Source: Marinobacter alexandrii (lineage in GTDB: Bacteria > Pseudomonadota > Gammaproteobacteria > Pseudomonadales > Oleiphilaceae). Taken from it: a stretch of 64,000 nucleotides of DNA. Shown piece after piece: positions 28,414-35,750 of this stretch. The notes under the pieces were generated by a model. It saw only the letters and a program-made list of their open reading frames with translations. It did not search any database and was not told the origin of the DNA. The translations under genes were made by a program, and so were the position numbers. Where the stretch lies: NCBI RefSeq assembly GCF_005871205.1, contig NZ_SWKM01000011.1:186001-250000 (forward strand), given 5' to 3'. Positions within the stretch are counted from its first letter, which is position 1, and each line of letters begins with the position of its first letter.

Positions 28414-29467
28414 TTCGAACATCAATGCTGTAAATGCTGGTGGTTACTACGAAGATACAGCTTATCGGTCGGGCGCTCTGCCTAAACAGGCTGATCAGCA
28501 CGAGGAGATGAACCGGTCTACATTGGGGAGCTCTGCCAGTTTTAGGCTCCCATGGGGCAATGCCCGGAATGTTCTCCCTCCAGACTTCCTGAGTGACCAT
28601 TCGCCAAAGAAGTTGAGAAAGTTAGAGAGGCGTGAAGACTTGGCCAAGAAAATTGGGCTTCAGTCAGAAAACAACCACGAGTGTTTCCGATATGCCACTC
28701 TGGCCTTAAGGGCGCGCTTCTTTGACATGATGAGTGTGCTTGGAAAGCTGTGGCTTTTCCTAGTTACACCTGTGGGCTTGGCTGATATCTTCCTAATGTC
28801 GCCATTATTTGAGAACGATGGAGAGACTTGGTCTGAGTATCTTCATAGTATTGCTACCCCTGCGGTTATTCTCCTGCTGGGAGGCGGGGCACTGCTGTGG
28901 TTTTTCTCATACATAGCTGTCCGACTTTTTACCAGTTACCTCCTCAAAGCAGGCCGCGGCCCAGAATGGGAGTTCAACCGCCGAACCGGCATGGTCACGG
29001 TTTGGCAGTACCCCCGCAAACTGCCGTTCATGCCACGCAAGTTACCCACGGTAATCGAAAAACCCTTCTATGAATTCGACGCCTGGTGCTGCGCACGGGT
29101 AGACCGCCATGGCAGTTTGTTTGATCTGGTACTGTCTCATCGCTACAGCAAACTGGATGTCACTGTCGGCGACATCCTGGGGTCTCACGGACACCCAAAC
29201 ATGTGCTATGCCTATTGGGATTTCATCCAGAATTACATGGACGTCACCAGGCCACTTCCGGATTTTCCTTTGATCGAAAAATACCGCGACATGGATCCAG
29301 TGACGGCAGAACACGACCGTGAGACTGGCCGCCCAGAACGTTATTGGCGTGACATGGATATGGATACTTTCAAGAAAAAAGTCGATCGGATGCATACCGA
29401 CGTCACTATTATCGACACGGTTTCACGACCGAATTTGATGGAGGAAAGGGTTCGCTACGCGACCTGA
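28406..29467 (+). CDS. Two-TM membrane protein, probable immunity to the upstream effector (353 aa)
   Basis: The gene overlaps the effector stop by 8 bases (GTGATTGA), with AAAGGG upstream of the GTG at 28406; the frame is open back to 28325. Two hydrophobic segments lie at about residues 110-130 (KLWLFLVTPVGLADIFLM) and 150-185 (AVILLLGGGALLWFFSYIAV), followed by a soluble C-terminal half containing EWEFNRRTGMVTVWQYPRK, a pattern vaguely like DUF6708 proteins. An inner-membrane immunity protein is what a pore-forming effector would require. Assignment rests on position, topology and overlap; no family match was tested. Confidence 0.65.
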   Translation: MIDSNINAVNAGGYYEDTAYRSGALPKQADQHEEMNRSTLGSSASFRLPWGNARNVLPPDFLSDHSPKKLRKLERREDLAKKIGLQSENNHECFRYATLALRARFFDMMSVLGKLWLFLVTPVGLADIFLMSPLFENDGETWSEYLHSIATPAVILLLGGGALLWFFSYIAVRLFTSYLLKAGRGPEWEFNRRTGMVTVWQYPRKLPFMPRKLPTVIEKPFYEFDAWCCARVDRHGSLFDLVLSHRYSKLDVTVGDILGSHGHPNMCYAYWDFIQNYMDVTRPLPDFPLIEKYRDMDPVTAEHDRETGRPERYWRDMDMDTFKKKVDRMHTDVTIIDTVSRPNLMEERVRYAT

Positions 29468-29576
29468 GTTCCTCAATCTGAGGCGTTATCGCCAGTTCCG
29501 ATTCACTCTAAAGTGCAGAGTCAGTGGCTGAACTCTGCGGTGGCAGACGGGCCGCGGAAACTAACAACCGATAGGG

Positions 29577-30026
29577 ATGATCGTTTTGCTGAAGTCGTTC
29601 TTCGTTTTGTCGATGGTTGTCTCTATGTCAGTCAGTGCCGGCGTCTACCGCTGGGTCGATGCCGACGGCAACACTCACTTTGGCGATCAGCCGCCGGCTG
29701 AAGTCGCGCCTAAGAAGGTTAAAGTAGCTCCGCCTCCGGTTAGCAACGACGCTTCAGCCCAGGAGCGTCAGCAGCGCATGCAGGATTTCCTTTCAGAACA
29801 GCGAAAGGATCGGGAAGCGCGTCAGGTGGATCAGGCGAGAGCTGCAGAGCAAGAAGCCAAGAAGGCGAATTTCTGCACCAAGATGCGGGCTCAGTTAAAG
29901 AACATGGCGCGGCTCTCTACGTTTTACGATTTGGACGAGAACGGTGAACGGGTTTATGTCACCGAAGAGGAGAACGAGCAGCTCCGGAAAGATTTCCGGG
30001 ACAAGGTGAAGCAAGCTTGCGGCTGA
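29577..30026 (+). CDS. DUF4124 domain exported protein (149 aa)
   Basis: A signal peptide (about 1-21, ending Ser-Val-Ser-Ala) is followed directly by the DUF4124 motif VYRWVDADGNTHFGDQPPAE, a short beta domain common in gammaproteobacterial envelope proteins. A charged, coiled-coil-like region (about residues 60-100) and a C-terminal part with two cysteines follow. The molecular role of DUF4124 is unknown. The gene is probably independent of the T6SS: it starts 110 bases after the immunity gene and ends at its own terminator. Confidence 0.82.
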   Translation: MIVLLKSFFVLSMVVSMSVSAGVYRWVDADGNTHFGDQPPAEVAPKKVKVAPPPVSNDASAQERQQRMQDFLSEQRKDREARQVDQARAAEQEAKKANFCTKMRAQLKNMARLSTFYDLDENGERVYVTEEENEQLRKDFRDKVKQACG

Positions 30027-30037
30027 CCCGCTCATTT

Positions 30038-30065
30038 AAAAGGCGCCCATCAGGGCGCCTTTTTC
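30038..30065 (+). terminator. Rho-independent terminator after the DUF4124 gene
   Basis: AAAAGGCGCCC-ATCA-GGGCGCCTTTTT: an 11-bp perfect stem with a tetraloop and U-tract. The A-run on the other side makes it bidirectional, so it also serves the convergent OmpA-family gene ending at 30090. Confidence 0.92.
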
Positions 30066-30089
30066 GTTACTGCAGGAGTACGCGGCGAA

Positions 30090-31280
30090 TCAACGATTAA
30101 CTTTGATACGAGCCTCAACCCGGCGATTGGTTGCACGGCCTTCTGCAGTGTCGTTGGAGGCGATGGGCTGGGCTTCGCCATAACCTGTGGCGCTGACCCG
30201 TGCCAGGTTAACCCCGAGAGCATCGGTCAGGCGTGCGGCGACGGCTTCGGCGCGCAGCTGCGACAGGTTCCGGTTGTAGTCCGCTGCACCGGTGCTGTCG
30301 GAGTGGCCGGCAATTTCAACGGTGGTTTCAGGGTTGGCTTTCAGGAAGTCCGCAACCCGGCGAATTTCGTCATCGTAAGAATCACCGATTTCGGCGCTGT
30401 TGAGCGGGAAATTCACTTCGATTTCGAAGGTCTCAATGGTCTTGGTGATGCCTTCGCAGCCTTTGGCATCCACCTTGGCGCCGGCGGCGGTATCCGGGCA
30501 CTGGTCGACGCTGTTCACAACGCCGTCGTTGTCGCTGTCAAGTTCACAGCCGCGACCATCTACTTTTGCACCGCGGGGTGTGTTGGGGCAAGCGTCACGG
30601 GCATCGACAACGCCGTCCTGGTCGCCATCAGGCTGGCAGCCGTTGCGGTCGACTTTGGCGCCGGTGGGCGTGTTCGGGCACCGGTCTGCACTGTCGATAA
30701 CGCCGTCGTTGTCAGCGTCGGGGGGCGGAGGCGTGGCGTGTACGAACGCCAGGCTCAGGCCCAGGGATATCTGGGTATCGAAGGTGCTGTCTTCAACGCC
30801 GTGGAATTCTCGCAAGTCAGCGCGTAGGGACACGATGTCGGTGATGTTGTAGCGCACACCGGCGCCTACGTTGAATCGGGTTTCATCGTGGTTGCTGCCT
30901 GCGGTTCGTGGCGCCGCTGCGTCGGTACCGAAATCCGCATGGCCAGCACCCGCTGACAGGTACGGGTTCCAGGCTTCTTCAGGTCCGGCGAAGTAGTAGA
31001 TGGCGTCCATGCGGATCTCTTCAAAATCGGATGAACCCAGCGCGCCCTCGCGGTCGGCATCGGCCCGGGAGAACAGAGCTTCCACAGCCCAGTTCGGGGT
31101 GAAGCGGTATTCAGCGCCCACACCAAACGTACCGGTTTCGCTCAGCTCACGCTCACTGTCGAAGATTTGGTACGCGGCAAACGGATTGATGTAGGTGGTA
31201 GCCTGGCGTTCTTCAGCCACTGCCGGTGATGCCAAAGTAGCCGCGACGGCAGCCATAGCACATGATCGCATGATGCTCAT
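30090..31280 (-). CDS. OmpA/OprF-like outer-membrane protein with three thrombospondin type 3 repeats
   Basis: Outer-membrane beta-barrel protein that tethers to peptidoglycan. A signal peptide (about 1-22) precedes an eight-strand barrel domain (to about residue 185). Three calcium-binding thrombospondin type 3 repeats follow (pattern DxDxDGxxDxxDxCP, cores such as DADNDGVIDSADRCPN), then a C-terminal OmpA domain (AGHSDSTGAADYNRNLSQLR and NRRVEARI). The start is set by an AGGAGG site. A 379-aa paralog lies directly upstream in the same orientation with a nearly identical signal peptide, so the pair is a tandem duplication. It may supply cell-wall anchoring and envelope integrity. Confidence 0.92.
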   Translation of the reverse strand: MSIMRSCAMAAVAATLASPAVAEERQATTYINPFAAYQIFDSERELSETGTFGVGAEYRFTPNWAVEALFSRADADREGALGSSDFEEIRMDAIYYFAGPEEAWNPYLSAGAGHADFGTDAAAPRTAGSNHDETRFNVGAGVRYNITDIVSLRADLREFHGVEDSTFDTQISLGLSLAFVHATPPPPDADNDGVIDSADRCPNTPTGAKVDRNGCQPDGDQDGVVDARDACPNTPRGAKVDGRGCELDSDNDGVVNSVDQCPDTAAGAKVDAKGCEGITKTIETFEIEVNFPLNSAEIGDSYDDEIRRVADFLKANPETTVEIAGHSDSTGAADYNRNLSQLRAEAVAARLTDALGVNLARVSATGYGEAQPIASNDTAEGRATNRRVEARIKVNR

Positions 31281-31519
31281 GCAAAGCCTCCTGTTAGGGT
31301 GGGTAGTAAATAGCCGCTGGTGCGGAAATGTCGGTTAATCCGGAAATCGCGTCAGTACAGCAGAAAAAAGGTAACTGGCACTGAGGGTTATATCGGTACC
31401 TATATCCGAACTAGCACGTAACGGGAGGCCATTTGGTTCCAGTTGTTTTAGGCCTTTGGCGCGAAGTTGGAACCAAGCTGGAAGAGAAACTCAGAAACTC
31501 GAGGAAGGTGCCGGTGAGT
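31281..31519. other. Intergenic region carrying the promoter of the second OmpA-like gene
   Basis: No gene is supported in this stretch. It must hold the minus-strand promoter of the gene starting at 31280, since a strong terminator ends the upstream paralog's transcript. I could not pick a convincing -35/-10 pair. The overlapping frame at 31448-31798 is a shadow of the paralog. Confidence 0.4.
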
Positions 31520-31551
31520 AAAAAAAAGCGCCCATGGTAGGGGGCGCTTTT
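31520..31551 (-). terminator. Rho-independent terminator between the two OmpA-like genes
   Basis: AAAAGCGCCC and GGGCGCTTTT form a 10-bp stem. On the minus strand it is followed by eight U residues. It ends the upstream paralog's transcript at its 3' side, so the two paralogs are separate transcription units. Confidence 0.88.
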
Positions 31552-31574
31552 CTTGTTGCTTGGGTATCAGCGCA

Positions 31575-32714
31575 TTAGCGTTGTACCTGGATGCGGGCTT
31601 CCACCCTGCGATTGGCTGCGCGCCCTTCGGCGGTGGTGTTGCTCGCCACGGGCTCAGTTTCACCGTAGCCCACTGCGGTAACGCGCTCGGGATCAATGCC
31701 GAGGGCATCGGTAAGACGTTTAGCAACGGCTTGGGCGCGACGTTTGGACAGCGTCTGGTTGTAGTCCGCATCACCACGGTCGTCACTGTGACCACCAATT
31801 TCGACGACTGTTTCGGGGTGGGCCTTCAGGAAATCGGCTACGCGACGGATTTCATCATCGTATTTGTTGCCGATAACGGAGCTGTTGGTCGGGAACTGTA
31901 CCTCTACCTCGAAGGTTTCAATGGTTTCAGTCACGCCTTCGCAGCCGGTCGCATCGACATCCGCTCCGGCCGTGGTGTTCGGGCACTGGTCGGCACTGTT
32001 GACGACACCATCGTTGTCAGCGTCCAGCTCACATCCGGCAGTATTCACGGCAACGCCGGCCTTGGTGCCAGGGCACTGGTCACGGCTATCGATCACGCCA
32101 TCGTTGTCGCTGTCTGCCGGCTTCGCGGGAACTGGGGCAGGAGCCGGGGCAGGAGAGGGAGATGTCGTGGTTCGGGCAAACGCAAGGCTGAAGCCAAGCG
32201 ACACCTGAGTGTCGAATGTGCTCTCGTCGATACCGTGGAATTCACGCAGATCCCCGCGCAGCGAGAAACGGTCTGTGACGTTGTATCGTACACCGGTGCC
32301 CACGTTCACGCGGGTTTCATCGTGGTTGCTGCCGGAGGTGCCCATGCGGGACGAGTCGTTACCGAAATCAGCATGCCCGGCACCGAGCGATACGTATGGG
32401 TTCCACTTTTCTTCCGGACCGGCAAAGTAGTAGGTGCCGTCCACACGAACTTCTTCAAAATCGGAATCGCCGCTACCGTATTTATGGTCGGCGTTCGCCC
32501 GAGAGTACACGCCCTCAATCGCCCAGTGCGGCAAAAAACGGTACTCCACGCCAAAACCGTAAGTGACGCTCTCGTCGAGGGACCGTTTGTCATCAAAATA
32601 CTGAAAACCCGCAAAGGGGTTGATGTAAATCGTGTCCCGGCGTTCTTCGGCTATGGCTGGCGTGACCAGCGTGGCGGCAACCGCAGCCATGGCACATGAT
32701 CGCATGATGCTCAT
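31575..32714 (-). CDS. OmpA/OprF-like outer-membrane protein with two thrombospondin type 3 repeats
   Basis: Paralog of the following gene with the same plan: signal peptide MSIMRSCAMAAVAATLVTPA, eight-strand barrel, linker, thrombospondin type 3 repeats and a C-terminal OmpA peptidoglycan-binding domain (GGHSDDRGDADYNQTLSKRR). It differs in having only two repeats and an added Pro-Ala linker (PAPAPAPVPAK) before them. The AGGAGG ribosome-binding site and first 12 codons nearly match those of the paralog at the DNA level, suggesting recent duplication or gene conversion at the 5' end. Family length (379 aa) is normal for OprF-like porins. Confidence 0.92.
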   Translation of the reverse strand: MSIMRSCAMAAVAATLVTPAIAEERRDTIYINPFAGFQYFDDKRSLDESVTYGFGVEYRFLPHWAIEGVYSRANADHKYGSGDSDFEEVRVDGTYYFAGPEEKWNPYVSLGAGHADFGNDSSRMGTSGSNHDETRVNVGTGVRYNVTDRFSLRGDLREFHGIDESTFDTQVSLGFSLAFARTTTSPSPAPAPAPVPAKPADSDNDGVIDSRDQCPGTKAGVAVNTAGCELDADNDGVVNSADQCPNTTAGADVDATGCEGVTETIETFEVEVQFPTNSSVIGNKYDDEIRRVADFLKAHPETVVEIGGHSDDRGDADYNQTLSKRRAQAVAKRLTDALGIDPERVTAVGYGETEPVASNTTAEGRAANRRVEARIQVQR

Positions 32715-32851
32715 GCAGAACCTCCTGTCCGACTTTTTGAGTTGAGTTCGCAGGTGCGAAGCGGGCGCAGTTTGGCATAAACCTGCCGCAGATTTTAGTA
32801 TTTGATCGCCGGATATGGCTCGTAAGCCATTAATTTTACGTAAGAAATTGG

Positions 32852-35140
32852 TTATGTGTTCTGGTCATGTCCGGCTAGAGGTGTGAAATACAGGTGAGCA
32901 CTTTTCTTGCTGAAGTTCAGGGTGTCGCCGTTGTCGAAACGGACCTCGAACGCACTTTCGTCTTCGCTGACCACGCTGCCGGCACCGAAGATGGCGTGGC
33001 TCAGGCGTTGCCGATGCCAGAGCACGCTTGCGGCGTCGGTCTGGGTAGCTTCAGAACCATTCAGGGAGACGCCTTCCCGTTCGGCGTAACGCAAACTCAC
33101 GGGCGTGATCGGAGCCGCCAGTTCGATGGTGGTGTCCGCATTGTGGTTGCCTTCATCAAGCAGGCGCCCGAGTTCGTGGGCCAGATCGAAGCAGAATTCC
33201 TCGACGAACCGGCTGGGGCCCTGATCGCCCTCCAGGTGGGGTTGAGCACTCACTGGTCGGCTGAGCAGGTGTAACTGCTGGCGGGAACGGGTCATGGCGA
33301 CATACAGCAGGCGCCGTTCGCTTTCGAGGATCGACCGGGCGTCGTCTTCGGCCCGGGGGCTGTAGGGCAGGTACTTTTCCTGCAGGCCAGGGATGATTAC
33401 CCGTGGCCACTCCAGCCCCTTGGTGCGGTGGATGGTGGAGAGCAGAACACCGCCCTGCTGGTTTTCGCCCGCCTGCTGTTTCAGTGTTTTCAGATGGTCC
33501 AGGGCACCACTGGCATCCACATCCAGGCTTTTCAGGTACTCGCGGAAACCATGGACGGTGTCGATGCGCTCCTCGGCGCTCTCGTGAGTCAACGCCAGGC
33601 TTCGAATGCCTTCATACAGGTCGGTGTGCTCAGCATACACACTGATCAGACCCGCCACCGGGCCCTTGTATCCGCGCAGCTGGCTCAACACCTCGCCCAG
33701 TTTGCGCAGCTTGCGCCCGGCCATGGGCGACAAGGCATCGAAGTCCATGGCCTGCAGGCGTTCGTGCCAGTCGTTGGCGAAGCCGGATAGGAAGCGGGCC
33801 AGCTGTTCCAGCTCCGGCTCTTTCAGGCCCACGTGCGGGAAGCGCAGTAACTGGCGCGCCACCTCCAACCGGTCGCTGTCGGGCAGGTTGCTTGATCGGC
33901 CCGTTACCACCATCAGCACCGAGGTGATGGCCTGAACTTCCCGGCTGAACAGAGCGCCCTTGCCGGCGTCAATGCGGTAAGGAATCTGCCGGGCCAGCAG
34001 CTTCAGCTCAATCGGCACGCTCTGGCTCCAAACCCGGAACAGAATGGCGGTGTCGCTGAGATTTGCTTCGGGCGCCTGCTGCAGAATCCGGATTACGGTG
34101 TCGCTGTCACTGTCGACCCGGTGCAGCTCCACCTCAGTGGCGGGTGTCGAAGGGTGCGAGTGGCACAGCACATCCTTGCGACCGGTGTTGTGGCAGATCA
34201 GATGATTGGCCAGCAAGGCCACCCGGTGGCCGTAACGGAAGGTATAGCTGAGCGTTTGCTCCAACGGGCTCTCGAATTCGTCGCTGAACCGTTTCAGGAT
34301 GAACTCCGGTTTGGCACCCCGGAATTCGTAGATGGTCTGGTCCGGATCGCCAACCACGGTGACCCGGGCCCGGTCACCGGCCACATAACGCAGCAGCAGG
34401 TGCTGGATTTCGTTGGTGTCCTGATACTCGTCCACCAGAATCAGGTCCATCTTGTTACCCACCAACCGCTGCAGTGGCGGATTCTGGTGAATCGCCATCA
34501 CCGGCTCGTAGAGCATGTCGGCGTAGCTGATGCGGCTCTGGCTCTTGCGCCATTGCTCGAAGCTGTGGAACAGGTCAATCAGGTAGCGATGCTTGTCGGC
34601 GTAGCCCAGCTCTTCGAACACGATTTCCGCTGGTGACAAGGTCGTCTTCACCAGATCGATGAAGCCGGTGGCGGTCTCCACAAAGTCTTTCTTGTTGCGG
34701 CGGATCTCGTCGGCCAGGTCCTCGGGAGCCAGGCGGCGAGTCAGTTGCCAGGCCTGGAAGCTGATTTCCTGTTCGGTCAGGATCTTGTCTGAAAAGCCCG
34801 GCAGGTAGCCTTCGCGGACGAACCGTTTGTAAAGCCGTAACCCCATGGCGTGATAGGTCCGAATCTCCGGCAGTGCCAGCCCGCTCTGGTGGCAGACCTC
34901 CTGGAGTTTGCGCCCGAAATCCACCCGCGCGCTGCGATTGAACATCAGTACCAGCATTCGATCTGGATCATGGCCCTGCTGCAACAGGTAGCGAATACGC
35001 CAGGCGAGGGTAGAGGTCTTGCCGCTACCGGCTACGGCGGTGATGACGGAGTGCTCGTAACCGGCGGTAATGATCGCCCGTTGCTCGTCGGTGAGAAAAT
35101 CTGGCAGATCGAGGGCGGCGTGTTGGGGTTTGGTTGGCAT
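32852..35140 (-). CDS. UvrD/Rep/PcrA-type ATP-dependent DNA helicase (762 aa)
   Basis: Superfamily 1A 3'-5' helicase. Motif I is AVAGSGKTS near residues 36-43, motif II VDEYQDTN, motif III VVGDPDQTIYEFRG, and motifs V/VI include STIHRTKGLEWPRVI and RLLYVAMTRSRQQLHLL. A C-terminal Tudor-like domain is present (GAGSVVSEDESAFEVRFDNG). This is a second SF1 helicase in addition to UvrD at 46248 and is more divergent, closer to the Rep/UvrD-like accessory group; its specific repair or replication role is unknown. The ATG at 35140 is used because the extension to 35188 adds 16 residues with no family match. Confidence 0.88.
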   Translation of the reverse strand: MPTKPQHAALDLPDFLTDEQRAIITAGYEHSVITAVAGSGKTSTLAWRIRYLLQQGHDPDRMLVLMFNRSARVDFGRKLQEVCHQSGLALPEIRTYHAMGLRLYKRFVREGYLPGFSDKILTEQEISFQAWQLTRRLAPEDLADEIRRNKKDFVETATGFIDLVKTTLSPAEIVFEELGYADKHRYLIDLFHSFEQWRKSQSRISYADMLYEPVMAIHQNPPLQRLVGNKMDLILVDEYQDTNEIQHLLLRYVAGDRARVTVVGDPDQTIYEFRGAKPEFILKRFSDEFESPLEQTLSYTFRYGHRVALLANHLICHNTGRKDVLCHSHPSTPATEVELHRVDSDSDTVIRILQQAPEANLSDTAILFRVWSQSVPIELKLLARQIPYRIDAGKGALFSREVQAITSVLMVVTGRSSNLPDSDRLEVARQLLRFPHVGLKEPELEQLARFLSGFANDWHERLQAMDFDALSPMAGRKLRKLGEVLSQLRGYKGPVAGLISVYAEHTDLYEGIRSLALTHESAEERIDTVHGFREYLKSLDVDASGALDHLKTLKQQAGENQQGGVLLSTIHRTKGLEWPRVIIPGLQEKYLPYSPRAEDDARSILESERRLLYVAMTRSRQQLHLLSRPVSAQPHLEGDQGPSRFVEEFCFDLAHELGRLLDEGNHNADTTIELAAPITPVSLRYAEREGVSLNGSEATQTDAASVLWHRQRLSHAIFGAGSVVSEDESAFEVRFDNGDTLNFSKKSAHLYFTPLAGHDQNT

Positions 35141-35242
35141 AGGGCGTATTGTACTGGCCAACTGGTAGAGCGGGTACCCGTCCCGCATAATTGAAAAAAC
35201 CTATTCAAAGTCATTCGACTACAACTCATAGGATTGGGGCGG

Positions 35243-35342
35243 CCTTCGGCCAGGGTTTCCAAAACTGTGCGGAGCCATGGATGGCGGAGCTCAAACGTCA
35301 CATGGACGTGCTTGAGCGGGTTTTGGAAACCCTGGTCGAAGG
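35243..35342. repeat. Palindromic arm-core-arm repeat, copy 1
   Basis: A 54-bp core (35266-35319) lies between two 23-bp arms (35243-35265 and 35320-35342) that are complementary with one mismatch. The core matches copy 3 (48454-48507, inverted) at 52 of 54 positions and copy 2 (46056-46109) more loosely, while the arm sequences are specific to each copy. It lies between divergently transcribed genes (UvrD-like helicase and DUF2237). Confidence 0.9.
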
Positions 35343-35372
35343 CTGCTCACTCCCAAAGCTGAAGGCAAAAAC

Positions 35373-35750
35373 ATGCAAATATCCGAATCCGTCAACGTAC
35401 TGGGCGAAACACTGGAAACCTGCGGCACCGATCCGAAAACCGGGTTCTACCGTGACGGCTGCTGCAACACCGGGCCAGACGACCTGGGCTTTCACACCGT
35501 GTGTACGGTCGTCACCGACGCCTTTCTGGAATTCTCAAAAGCCAAGGGCAACGACCTGAGTACACCTCGGCCGGAATTCGGTTTTCCCGGCCTGCGGGAA
35601 GGTGACAGCTGGTGCCTGTGCGCGGCGCGTTGGCAGGAAGCTTTCGAGGCCGGAGCGGCCCCGCGCGTACGGTTGCGGGCGACTCATCAGGCCACACTGG
35701 AAATGTGTGAATTGAACGATCTGAAACGGCATTCGGTGGATCTCAGTTAA
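35373..35750 (+). CDS. DUF2237 family protein (125 aa)
   Basis: The product carries the DUF2237 signature: NVLGETLETCGTDPKTGFYR near the N-terminus, a CNTGPDDLGFHTVC segment, and DGDSWCLCAARW-like GDSWCLCAARWQEAF followed by VRLRATHQATLEMC. Conserved cysteines and the overall length match the family, whose function is unknown. The stop codon overlaps the tmcA start by one base (TAATG), suggesting coupled translation. The pairing with a tRNA acetyltransferase may or may not be functional. Confidence 0.88.
   Translation: MQISESVNVLGETLETCGTDPKTGFYRDGCCNTGPDDLGFHTVCTVVTDAFLEFSKAKGNDLSTPRPEFGFPGLREGDSWCLCAARWQEAFEAGAAPRVRLRATHQATLEMCELNDLKRHSVDLS

Noticed and set aside
31560..32699. 379-codon plus-strand frame opposite the OmpA paralog
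   Set aside because: Antisense shadow of the Asp/Gly-rich repeats (Val/Ile-rich antisense translation); no start signal or domain.
35243..35342. Palindromic repeats considered as integron attC sites
   Set aside because: Although arm ends resemble CCAAAAC/GTTTTGG, they lie at the inner side of the arms. The outer ends do not fit RYYYAAC/GTTRRRY, there is no integron integrase, and the cores are conserved, unlike attC.
35191..35559. Open frames through the palindromic repeat (also 48262-48492 and 48472-48804)
   Set aside because: They translate the repeat core and start or end inside it, overlap real genes or the opposite repeat arm, and have no ribosome-binding site; they are artefacts of the repeat.
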